A stretch of DNA of 64,000 bases from Anniella stebbinsi (lineage: Eukaryota > Chordata > Lepidosauria > Squamata > Anniellidae): NCBI GenBank assembly GCA_029215795.1, contig JARDYH010000001.1, positions 185,263,654 through 185,327,653 on the forward strand. Reading direction: 5' to 3'. The notes under the pieces were generated by a model, which did no database searches, was not told the origin of the DNA, and saw only the letters and a list, made by a program, of their open reading frames with translations. Positions within the stretch are counted from its first letter, which is position 1. Each line of letters opens with the position of its first letter. The translations under genes were made by a program, and so were the position numbers. Positions 21,643 through 30,934 of this stretch are shown piece after piece.

Positions 21643-22452
21643 ATGTGGATAGGCTCACAGTTAACACAAAAAACAACACCAAATCAGCAACTTGCTGCTT
21701 TTAAGCAAGAACTAAAAGAAACTTGGACAACGATTTTGGAAAGCAAACTGGGGACTTTAAACACAAAGATGGAACAAATGGAAGAAACAATAGTGACAAC
21801 AGTAATAAAGATCACACCGCATGATGAGAAACTTGAATATCTTAGAAAGCAAAATGCAGAAATAAAATATAAAATGGAAGAAATTGAGAACCAAAATCAC
21901 AGATGCAACCTCTACAGGCTTGCAGAAGGTACAAAAGGAGACAACATAAAAGACCTTTTAGCAAAGTGGCTCTCCTCCCTGGTCCGATTTCCCAGTTGTA
22001 CCAGACGATTCTGAAAGAGCTCACAGAGCGCTGGGACCAAGGATGAAGGGTGCAAACTCCCCTAGAGACAGAATTGTGTGCTTTTCAAGATACTACAAAA
22101 AAGAGATCTTGCTGAAAAAACTGAGGGAACTGAAGGAAATCCTGCATCATGGTCCAGCTGTAATGATATTGCAAGACTCGGCGCCAGAAACACTGCAACA
22201 ATGGCAGCAACTGAGACCCTACATGTTAAACTGCCAAAGGTGGGCTACAGGTATTTTTGTGTGTTTCCATTCCATCTGATGGTACCAGATAAAGGGAACA
22301 CACTACTAGTGACAGGCAAAAAAGAAGCCTCATTAATTTTAAAAGAGCTAAGACTAGACCTCCCGGAAGGGATCGACATTGAAGATGCAGACAGAGAAGA
22401 GGATGGCGAGGAGTCTAAAGAAGCTGGGAAATCATCCACAGAAGATACATAG
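21643..22452 (+). pseudogene. L1 ORF1 protein, frameshifted
   Basis: ORF1p is the L1 nucleic-acid chaperone that coats the transcript. Here an N-terminal coiled-coil-like segment (heptad-like 'LGTLNTKMEQMEETI', 'LEYLRKQNAEIKYKMEEIE', encoded to about 21890) is followed by the RRM/CTD region. That region carries 'ERAHRALGPRMKGANSPRD', a diagnostic L1 ORF1 block, 'KKEILLKKLRELKE', and after another shift a 'YRYFCVFPFHL' segment and an acidic end 'GEESKEAGKSSTEDT' at the stop. At least two frameshifts (near 21985 and 22240) are needed to read it through. The C-terminus appears complete, since the transposon begins exactly after the stop codon. Confidence 0.8.
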
Positions 22453-22605
22453 TCCCAGAGCTAGGGCAGGATTTATTTACCCCAGCGAGTGCAAAAGCTT
22501 TGTGAATATTTTTTGTTTATATATGACAGTAGTGTCTCAGAAAAGTGAGTCTTACAAAATTCCAGTGGTGGGGGGCTGCGTGATGACATTATCAATATGG
22601 CTACC

Positions 22606-23397
22606 TGTCATGAGGCAGTCTGAAGAATCTTCCTCTGAGGAGGAAGAAGTGGCAGAGACTGCAGCCTCGCCCATTCCCCAGGACTTACCGGAGGTGGAGG
22701 AACAGCAGGGAGGTTCCTCTGAAGAGCCCCAGGAAAGTCACCCTCTTCCATCCCCTGTCTCCAACGAGGAAGATTCTGGGCCTGAAGGGGTTTGTCCGGT
22801 AACTCCCCAACAAAGGTGGAGGCTCAAGCGTGCGGAGTAAGCGCGTCCCTGAGATTGCAGCCTGAGATTGCAAAAAACAGAGCACAGCTGATGCAGGCCT
22901 TAAATGAGATTGCAAAGGAATGTGGAACAGCTGTGGAAAAGGGGCGAGGACAGGCTCAGGTGAATATAAAAGGGGAAAACAGAAAGCAAGGTTTTCGTTG
23001 GGAACAACCGACGTATTTGGCTCCTGACACTCCTGCATACTTCTGGCTTGCAACCTGTGGACTAAACAACTGGTGTGACTGTTGACCCTGGACCCTGGAC
23101 TCCGCTCATATCTGGTTTGACCTTCGGCTTCAACATTTGGACTGACTGAATCTCTGACGTGACCTTGCTTTGGTAAATGGACCTTGTGGACTTCTTAAAG
23201 TGATTTTGAGATCCTGAAACGGAGCTGTGGACTGCTCTGCCTCTCAGTGTAAGTTCGGCACTTGACTCAGACCAGGGGGTTAATCTCTGGAGTATAAATA
23301 AAAACCTTCAAATGAATAAGTTCTGGCATCCGTCCCGGTCATTCTTTGATAAGGGGTTTGGCTAAAGTCCCAGACTAAAAACTGTTGTAATACGACA
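22606..23397 (+). mobile_element. solo LTR (Gypsy/retrovirus-like) with 5-bp target duplication
   Basis: A 792-bp insertion that starts TGTCATGAGG and ends AATACGACA (TG...CA), flanked on both sides by CTACC (22601-22605 and 23398-23402). Removing it restores continuity with the inverted right arm of the host transposon (atggctacc / atgctatcatg). It contains a TATA-like gaatataaaagggg near 22970 and an aataaaaacc polyadenylation-like signal near 23297. No internal coding region remains, so it is a solo LTR. The LTR end at 61691 starts with the same TGTCATGA. Confidence 0.9.
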
Positions 23398-24059
23398 CTA
23401 CCATGCTATCATGTAGTTGCCACATTTAAATATGCATAACGTCTCACCCATTTATGCTACAGAGATGAATTTTTTTCTGAAATGTTTCAAATTTAATGAC
23501 AAATACTTTATGTAATTACACATTTTTTGTTAACTCCATTAGTTTTTGAGATAATTTCACTTGAACATATAAAATCAGTGTTCACATTGGTTATGTGTGA
23601 CGTTTAACCATAATTTACTCAAAAGCTATACAACTTTCGAAAGAATACTCAAGAACAAAAAAGTTGCATTTTTAATAAGGATTAAGAAAATGAATAATAA
23701 CATGGGGTTTACCACAGTGCTTAAGGAATTATGAGTGATATCTCGTTATACATCCACTTTCTCAGGATTGTATGAGTTTACAGTTTATCATACAGGGCTT
23801 TCATTTCAAAAGTATACACCCTAAGTATCTCTCGATCTGATGCACAGATCATTTTGAACATGTTTTACTGTGAGTTTTACAGTTGAACATGTTCAGATGT
23901 TTTTTACAAAATTTCAGGCAGGACGAGTATGATGATATATTAAAAAAGACTATTTATTAGGTTGAATTGTTTTTAGCAAATGTTTTTAAAATCTTCAGCA
24001 AAACTTTACAATTTACAAAATAAAAACTATGTTCTGTGAGAAGGGTTAACAAATAAATT

Positions 24060-24330
24060 TCAGTGGATGTCCTCTTCACTTTCATTGGAACTGCTATCAT
24101 CACTGTCAAAATCACTTTCCTCGTCTTCTTTTTCATTGTCCTCTTCTGTGGCCGTTTCGAGATTTTCTGGGAGTGTTGGACCATCATACCATTTTATGTG
24201 GTACCTGCCATTTTCCAAGTACCAGCCATGTTTAGTAGGATCAATCCCATTGCCAGGTTTTCTACTTCGATGTCACTAGTTGGTACAGTCGTTTGCTGTT
24301 CATGTTCACAATCTTTTATACTTTGATCTA
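24060..24330 (-). pseudogene. C-terminal remnant of the transposon protein (left, inverted copy)
   Basis: Read on the minus strand it gives 'SIKDCEHEQQTTVPTSDIE', then a junction caused by deletion of the core, then 'PTKHGWYLENGRYHIKWYDG' and a strongly acidic tail rich in E, D and S ending '...NESEEDIH' and a stop at 24060-24062. An AT-rich 3'UTR follows on the minus strand. This half preserves the acidic C-terminus that the plus-strand copy lacks. Confidence 0.75.
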
Positions 24331-24379
24331 TACGGTGCTCTTGCACATAAATTACTGGAGCACATTACTAGTAGTACAC

Positions 24380-25470
24380 TAGCTAAGGAAGTGCACCTGG
24401 TGTTTGACACTTACGGCTATCAAAGTATAAAAGATTGTGAACATGAGCGGTGAACAACTGTACCTACTAGTGACATCAAAGTAACAGGCGCAGATCAGAA
24501 GATCTGCCCCAAAAAGGCAGTTGAGGCACTTCAGAATGAGCAGTTTAAAACATCACTTACATCTTTCCTATGCAATGAGTGGAAAAATCAGAAGTATGCT
24601 TCACTTCTGGCAGGCAAAATTCTCTTTGTCAGAGCAGAGACTGTGTGTTACAAATACACCAGCAAGGATGTCAGTGTTGAGGCAACAGAGGTGCCTGATC
24701 TTGCTTGCCATCATCAAGAGGCAGACACAAGGATTATTTGGCACATCCAACATACATCACATGGTAGTGGTCAGGCAAAGAATATCCTGGTTAGAGCAAA
24801 TGACATCGATGTGTTGGTTCTGTTAATTTATCATCAAAAGCACTCCCTAAACTCTGGGGTTTGGTTTGATTGTGTCGTGTCTTCTAACAACAGAAGAAGG
24901 ATGATCAATGTAACTTGTATCACAGAGGAGCTTGGACATGATCTGGTGGAGGCCTTGTCTGGCTACCACGATTTTACAGGGTCTGATTTCACAGCTGCAT
25001 TTGCAAGACAGGGAAAAGTTAAACCATTTGAAATCATGAAAAAGAATCATGAATTCCAAGAAATTCTCAGCCAGCTAGATGAGTCATTAACTTTAACCAA
25101 AGAAAAGATAGCTGGGTTGGAGAAATTTGTCTGTGCCATGTACGGCCACCCTAGATACTCCTCTGTGAGTGAAGTAAGATAGAGTCTATTTATGAAGAAA
25201 ACAACACCTAAGATCCAGTCTAGACATTCTCCAAAGTTAAAGGGATTGACCCAACAATGCTTCCTACATCTAAACATGCATTGATCCAAAAGATTAAAAG
25301 AAGCAATAAAGTGTCATGGCTGTGGAAACGAGCAGATTGTAGAAAACCTGACGACGGGCTTGATCCTACTGAACATGGCTGGTACTTGGAAAATGGCAGG
25401 TACCACATAAAATGGTACAATGGTCCAACACTCCCAGAAAATTTTGAAATGGCCAAGGGTGGATACTTTT
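24380..25470 (+). pseudogene. transposon-encoded protein of unknown function, nuclease-like motif set
   Basis: One frame runs from about 24380 to 25182 with a single internal stop near 24449, and continues past stops at 25180 and 25220 to 25470. Recognisable blocks: 'VHLVFDTYGYQSIKDCEH' near the start; 'QEADTRIIWHIQHTSHG' (about 24718); 'ILVRANDIDVLVLLIYH' (about 24784); 'GYHDFTGSDFTAAFARQGK' (about 24961); 'MLPTSKHALIQKIKRSN' (about 25257); and 'PTEHGWYLENGRYHIKWYN' (about 25365). I recall this order of blocks (ADTR, xDxDVLVLL, GxHxFTGxDxTxAF) from uncharacterised proteins found in many animal genomes, with acidic residues placed like those of PIN/FEN1-type nucleases. That functional reading is inference. 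Confidence 0.7.
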
Positions 25471-26657
25471 AAAATGAAAGCCCGGTATGATAAACTGTAT
25501 AATCATACAATCCTGAGAGAGTGGATGTATAACGAGATATCACTCATAATTCCCTAAGCATTAGGGGTAAACCCCATGTTATTATTCATTTTCTTAATCC
25601 TCACTAAAAATGCAACTTTTTTGTTCTTGAGTATTCTTTCGAAAGTTGTATAGTTTTTGAGTAAATCATGGTTAAACATCACACATAACCAATGTGAACA
25701 CTGATTTTATACATTCAAATGAAATTATCTCAAAAACTAATGGAGTTAACAAAAATGTGTAATTACAAAAAGTATTTGTCATTAAATTTGAAACATTTCA
25801 GAAAAAAATCATCTCTGTAGCATAAACGGGTAAGAAATTATGCATATTTAAATGTGGCAACTACATAATAGCACGGCAGCCATAATTATTATGTCATTAC
25901 ACAGCGCCCCACCACTGGCATTTGTAAGACTCACTTTTCTGAAACACTTCTGTTATATATAAACAAAAAATATTCACTAAGCTTTTGCACTCGCTGGGGT
26001 AAATAAATCTTGGCCTGGCTCTGGGACTAACAGCCAATGACCCAGGGATAGAGGTCAAACCTGTATACTGAGATCCTTACCAAATAGATGAAAATTAACT
26101 GACAAGGAAGCTAAGGTGACGTGACGTAATATGAGCTGATACATAGAACATTACGGATAGACTGTTTTTCAGCACTGCTATTTGAACTTCTCCTTCACAT
26201 AGAAGGATATTAACAGTCTAATCTAAGTCTATTGCTATACTAATAATTTAACAGGGCCAAAATAGGCACGTGAAGAAAATTTAGTAAGGCTGTGAGAGTT
26301 TCTCATCTCATGTGGTCGACATATAGGTCTACATAGGTCTGACCATCCACCCTTGGAGAGAGAATATTATTACTAAAACAATAATTATGGTTTTTTTTTT
26401 ATATAAGTGGCTGGCAGGTAGCAATTTCTGTTAAATTAAGGTGCAAGCTATCACTCCAGATGGAACGATATGCACCCCTGCAAAGTCAGCGAGGAATTGG
26501 AAAATGGGTCATGCTGCTGGTTTAATTTTGTTTAGTGGGGTTTTGTTCTGGGTTTCAAATCTAGTTGAAAGGGATGGGGGGGGAGTTACGCATACCAAAT
26601 CACTAGCAAGGAAATGCAGAAAATGCCAAACTGCAAAGAACACATGATACTTTGTAA

Positions 26658-27440
26658 ATGCAAATGGGTGATATAAAGGTAGTAACACTAATTATAAAAG
26701 GAATGGGCAGCACAGTCAAAAGGTCCAGATTATACAAACTTTTTAAGGAACTACAACCAAAAATATTAATGCTTCAAGAAACTCATAATGCATCAGGAAA
26801 CGAAGGACTTTTCAATAATAAAATGTGGGACAAAAAATTTATAGCACCAGAATCTAACAAATCAAGGGGAGTAGCTAACTATCTTAACTCACTCTGCTAT
26901 TACCTTTGATTCTAAGCGCATACTGAAAGACAAGGATGGCAGGTATATTTTTGTGGAAGGCGTAATGAATAGAGATCAGACTGTAACTTTGGCTTCCATT
27001 TATGGACCAAATGAAGGGCAACTAAAATTCTTTAGTAAGTCTCTTAAAATAATTGAATAAAGTTTCTGAGATAGATTTTATTATAGGTAGTGACACTAAT
27101 TGGAATTTGCAAGGAGCAAGAACATCCCATTAAATAAGAAAAACTGACTTGGGGTGAGGGAAGAATATACAACAAGTAAAGCATGATAATAAACTGATGT
27201 CCCTACTAAACAAATGTAAATTATATGAGACATGGGTGGAATTCCATCCTAATAATTTTAGCCACATTTTCTATTCCAGACCACATGGAGCATTTTTGAG
27301 GCTAGACTCACTGATGATAGCTGAGCGATTTTTAAGATTGACCAAAAAGATAGAAATAGGCCAAATAAAGGTATATGATCATTCAGCTGTCTCCAAAGTA
27401 GTCAGAAGGGGAGAACCAATCTAGTACACTCCAACATGGA
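26658..27440 (+). pseudogene. L1 ORF2 endonuclease domain, broken
   Basis: The APE-type endonuclease that nicks the target during L1 insertion. Visible in order: 'VVTLIIKGMGSTVKRSRLYK' and 'PKILMLQETHNASG' (catalytic-Glu block, LQETH), 'ASIYGPNEGQLKFF', 'IDFIIGSDTNWNL' (the usual GDFN is changed to GSDTN), 'FYSRPHGAFLRLDSLMI' (SRID-like) and 'VYDHSAVSKVV' (SDH-like). Stops near 26907 and 27058 and two frame changes make it inactive. The frame is cut at 'TWKL' by the repeat at 27442, and no RT follows. Confidence 0.82.
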
Positions 27441-27441
27441 A

Positions 27442-27690
27442 ACTAGGGGTGTGCACCGGATCAGGTCCGATCCACAATCTGGATCTGATCCGGCTGAAAT
27501 CGGATACAATTATCCGATTCCAATCCCTGCAGCTGGATTGTCTGATCTCATCCGATCCGATCCAAAAGGACCCAATCCGAATCGGAAAAGATCGGAGGAT
27601 CGGACCTTGGACCTCCTCCCCTCCACTTGCGCTTCTTACCTGCTGCCTCCTTGCTGCCATCCACTGCCGCCCGCTGCTTCCGTAGCAAGT
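27442..27690 (+). repeat. GATCCGATCC-rich repeat inserted in L1
   Basis: Begins aggggtgtgcaccggatcag and contains many atccgatcc/ggatcgga words that pair with one another. It ends in a gctgcctccttgctgccatc-type segment followed by gctgcttccgtag. Removing it rejoins L1 codons (TWKL then NSLTEQL or NKFINRT). The last ~50 bases are repeated in inverted orientation at 27964-28015. Confidence 0.6.
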
Positions 27691-27826
27691 AGCTAAATTC
27701 ATTAACAGAACAATTGGTTGTAGATCACAGATGGGGGTAGAGAAATACTATTAGCTGTAATTGACTGAGTACATTTTTTAATGTTATATTGTAACTTGTT
27801 TTCTAATGGTCTATTGACTGTCAATA

Positions 27827-27850
27827 AAGATTGATTGATTGATTGATTGA
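27827..27850 (+). repeat. (ATTG)n tail of the L1
   Basis: Five GATT/ATTG units directly after a tgtcaataaa polyadenylation-like signal. Confidence 0.85.
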
Positions 27851-28241
27851 GAAAAAGGCTTTGCGGCCTGTTCCACAATAGAGCACCGGCGCGCCGGGTG
27901 ACGTCATCACTTGGTGCGCCCTTGCTCTACTGTGGAACAGGACTCAAGGCCTGTTTCTCAGTAGTACGGAAGCAGCGGGTGGCAGTGGACGGCAGTGAGG
28001 AGGCAGCAAGTAAGGAGAGTTGAGTGCAGCCATTATGGTTGCATGCTTTAGACAAAGAGGAAGCTCACTAACTGAGAAGAAGGAGGAAGGAAGGAAGTGA
28101 AGCCTAAGAGTTGCAGTTTACATCAACAAGGAGTTACAATAAGAAACTAGTGGAGGAAGAAACAGGTTCCCTTTCTGTCTATCCCCCCCCCCCCCGCTGG
28201 TTCAGATAACTTATCATAAGTGTTGTTGCTTCACTCCAACA
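27850..28241 (-). mobile_element. Ty1/copia 3' LTR (probable extent)
   Basis: On the minus strand the pol stop codon is followed by gagaaggggtg, a polypurine tract, and then TGTTGGAGTGAAGCAACAAC, a typical copia LTR start at 28241. The far end is uncertain. The L1 (ATTG)n tail at 27850 is a natural limit and gives ...TTTTTCTCA there. The 75-base palindrome 27867-27941 lies inside this span. No second LTR was found upstream of the integrase. Confidence 0.6.
27867..27941. repeat. 75-bp palindrome around GGCGCGCC
   Basis: cctgttccacaatagagca and tgctctactgtggaacagg are complementary at nearly all positions. Inside them ggcgcgcc faces ggtgcgcc. The spacer contains tgacgtca, itself palindromic (a CRE-like octamer). 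Confidence 0.8.
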
Positions 28242-28740
28242 CCCCTTCTCAATGGCGCGTGGATAAGTCTACAAGATTCGTCTTCTCTCGTAGACACTGG
28301 AAGCAATCTCTGGCGAGTGGTTTCGTCAGGATGTCTGCAATCATGCTTCCGGTTGGGCAATATTCTATTTCAATAATTCCCTTATCTTGCATGTCTCTCA
28401 ACGTGGTATTTCACATCAATGTGCCTGGTGCATGAATTGACTTTCTCAGTTTGTGAGAGCTTTATGCAGCTTTGGTTATCTTCCAGGATCTGCATAGGCT
28501 TTGGCTCAATTATTCCTCTGATCTTTGAGTAATTGGCACAGCCATTTGAGTTCCTGGCATGCTTGGGCTGCTGACACATATTCAGCTTCAGTGGATGAAA
28601 CTGCCACTGTATCCTGCTTCTTGCTAGTCCAACTAACTGGTCCGTTTCTATAAAATAACAGGTTTCTGCTAGTAGATTTGCGATCTGTGGTGTCCCCAGC
28701 CCAATCTACATCTGTATAAGTCACTAGTTTAGTACTCTGG

Positions 28741-29095
28741 GGCCTCCTCCACACGAGACGTTTAATGAGCCTTGAAGGCTCATTAAAAAATTTACCTCCA
28801 CAAGCACGGAGCGCAAAACGGGCATACAGGCGCGTTATCTCCCCGATAATGCGCATTTTCGAACGCGCGTTAAATAGCGACTTTTATTTTGCTCCGGCCG
28901 TTAAAGCGCATTTTCGCGGTGTGAACAAGCGATTACGCGCATTAACTGCTTGTAAAGCGATTTTTGGACATGAATTAATGCGCTTCGCCGCCTCTCGCCG
29001 CCTCCGGTGCAGAGGGATTAGGAGTAAAAGTGCCTCCGCGATAATGCGCATAATCGCGGAACCGGGCGCAAAAGCGCATCCTTGTGGAGGGGGCC
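28741..29095 (+). mobile_element. 355-bp GC-rich non-autonomous element (copy 2)
   Basis: It splits the copia RNase H between 'LKLKLQAT' and 'STKLVTYTD', so its ends are exact: ggcctcctccacacg and ...cttgtggagggggcc, which pair as ~14-bp terminal inverted repeats. About ten gcgc words are present, and CpGs are largely retained compared with copy 1 (1570-1924), implying a younger copy. A second internal acctccacaag near 28794 repeats the terminal motif. Target duplication is not evident (tactctgg on the left, atagtggc on the right). Confidence 0.88.
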
Positions 29096-30890
29096 ATAGT
29101 GGCTTGCAGCTTTAGTTTCAGATGTGCAGTGCCCTTTAAGTATCTGGCTACTCTTTTCACAGCAGTCTAGTTTCTTTCACTGGGTGAATTGGTCTTTCTA
29201 CACAGTATCCCTACTGCTGCGTCTATATCTGGCCTTGTCGTGGTAGCTAAGTACAGTAGCTTTCCTACAGCTGTTCTGTACTGGTTGTTCTGTGGTAGGA
29301 GTTCACTGTGATCATTTCCTTTTAGAAAGTCTGTCTCCATTGGTGTGGCTACTGCATTGGCGTCTTTGTGTCCTAAGCAATCTAGCAGTTCATGGATCTT
29401 TTGTCCTTGGCTGAGGAGAGAACTTCCATCTTCCTCTCTTTCTATTTGAATTCCAAGGTTCTTAGGCTCTTCACTTCTATTTCTTGATTCAAGTGATTTA
29501 TAATTTCCTCACAGTCAGCTTCAGCTTCATAGCTCAGAACCAGGTCATGAACGTATGTCACTATGTATGTCCATCTGTTATTTCTATATCTATATTGCTT
29601 TGCTTGAAGCCTTCTCTGATGAGCATCTAGTTAAGGTTTTCATTCCATGCTCTTGCAGCTTGCTTCAGGCCAGATATGCTTTTCTGCAGTTTACATACAA
29701 GTGGTTTGTCTCCTGATTTCTTGAATCCAGGAGGTTGCTCCATGTAGATGTCCTCTTTAATTTCTCCATGTAAAAATGCAGTCTTGACATCTAGGTGTTC
29801 AACATGCATCTCTCTTGAAGCTGCTACACTTAAAACAGTCCTTATTGCAGTATACTTCACTACGGGGGCAAATGTCTCATCGTAATCTTTCCCATACTTC
29901 TGGAAATAGCCTTTGGCGACTAGCCTGGCTTTGTCTCGTTCAATTTCCCCCTTTGCATTCCATTTAGCTTTGAAGGCCCATTTGCATCCTACAGGCCTTA
30001 TGCCTATTGGTAGCTCTGTGAGTGTCCAAGTATGATTTTCATGTAGAGCTTCTATTTCTTCTTGTGCAGCTTTTCTCCACTTACTTGCTTCTATGGTGGG
30101 CATTCTTTCAATTTCTTCCCACTTCGGTGGTTTGTGTGGTGCCGCCGTTCTTGCAAGGTAGGCTAGTCGTCTGGCTGGTTTGCCTTTGTTGGGTCAGGAT
30201 GAGTGTCTGAGCTGTGGTTCAGGAACCTCATCTGCCTGCATGGTGACTTCTAGCTCCTGTGTTTGCTCTATCTGCTCCACTCCCCCTTCCGCTTGTGCTT
30301 GAACTTCTGTCCCTTCGGGTTGGACTGGTGATGGAGGTGGTGATGGAGGTAGTGCTTGGGTCTCATCTCTGCACATGGGCTGGTCTATTTGCCTCTCCAG
30401 GTCTAGAATTTCCTCTGTTGGGGCATCTGCATCAGTGTGGTTTGCACTTTTTCCTGTTTCTGGGTCTAGTATTCTGTAGCCTTTACATCCTGGAGCGTAG
30501 CCAATCATGATTCCATCTTTGGCTCTGTCATCTAGTTTTGACCTCTTCTCCTAGCCTAGGCCTGGGATCCAAACACTCTGATGTGTTCCATACTTGGCTT
30601 TTGTCCTGCCTGTTGCTTTGGTAGGCAATCTGTTCTGCAGGTAGGTCATCACAGCCTCTCCCCAATATTGATTAGGTAACTTAGAGTCTAACAGCATGCA
30701 CTTCACCATCTCCATCAGCATCCTGTTCTTTCTTTCTGCGACCCCGTTCTGTTCAGGTGGGGATGGTCTCATGTGTCTGTGTGCTCTGCCCTGCTCTTTC
30801 AAGTATGTTTGTGTGTGGTGTGACATGTACTCACCACCATTTTCTGTTTGAAGAGCTTGGGGCTTTCTTTCAAATTTGTTGCATACTGTT

Positions 30891-30934
30891 GCAACATATT
30901 CTTTCAGCAGTTGCAACATATTCTTTCAGCAGTT
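30891..30934. repeat. 22-bp tandem duplication in copia integrase
   Basis: Two exact 22-base units beginning gcaacatattctttcagcag lie head to tail. As 22 is not a multiple of 3, it shifts the integrase frame ('KEYVATA' is followed by out-of-frame residues, and the next open frame restarts with the same words). Confidence 0.95.

Larger units (their letters stand above)
22452..26027 (+). mobile_element. DNA transposon made of two inverted half-copies
   Basis: The outer ends are GTCCCAGAGCtAGGGCAGG and its complement at 26009-26027, flanked by TA on both sides. Sequence inward from the left end (22452-22600 and 23403-23900) is the reverse complement of 25480-26027, including gcatatttaaatgtggcaac and gtgtgacgtttaacc-like words. 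A second inverted pair (24258-24325 versus 24420-24487) surrounds the centre. The left half is a minus-strand copy with its coding core deleted; the right half is a plus-strand copy with the core but a shortened 3' end. It sits in an L1 and contains the solo LTR 22606-23397. Confidence 0.8.
21085..27850 (+). mobile_element. L1 LINE, interrupted and internally deleted
   Basis: 5'UTR-like sequence (from about 21085) leads to ORF1 (21643-22452), an inter-ORF spacer at 26030-26657, the endonuclease part of ORF2 (26658-27440), then a short 3' end closing in tgtcaataaagattg and an (ATTG)n tail at 27827-27850. Three insertions interrupt it: the DNA transposon at 22452-26027 (with its own solo LTR) and the repeat at 27442-27690. 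The RT domain of ORF2 is absent, so an internal deletion joins the endonuclease to the 3' end. A TTGA/ATTG tail rather than poly-A is, from memory, typical of some lizard L1s. Confidence 0.75.

Noticed and set aside
22379..23085. open frames of ~100-150 codons suggesting an acidic protein
   Set aside because: They lie across the L1 ORF1 end and inside the solo LTR with defined TG...CA ends and target duplication, so the LTR explains the sequence.
22452..26027. interpretation as a piggyBac or mariner element
   Set aside because: TA flanks are visible but no TTAA duplication and no DDD/DDE block was found in the coding core, so neither family is supported.
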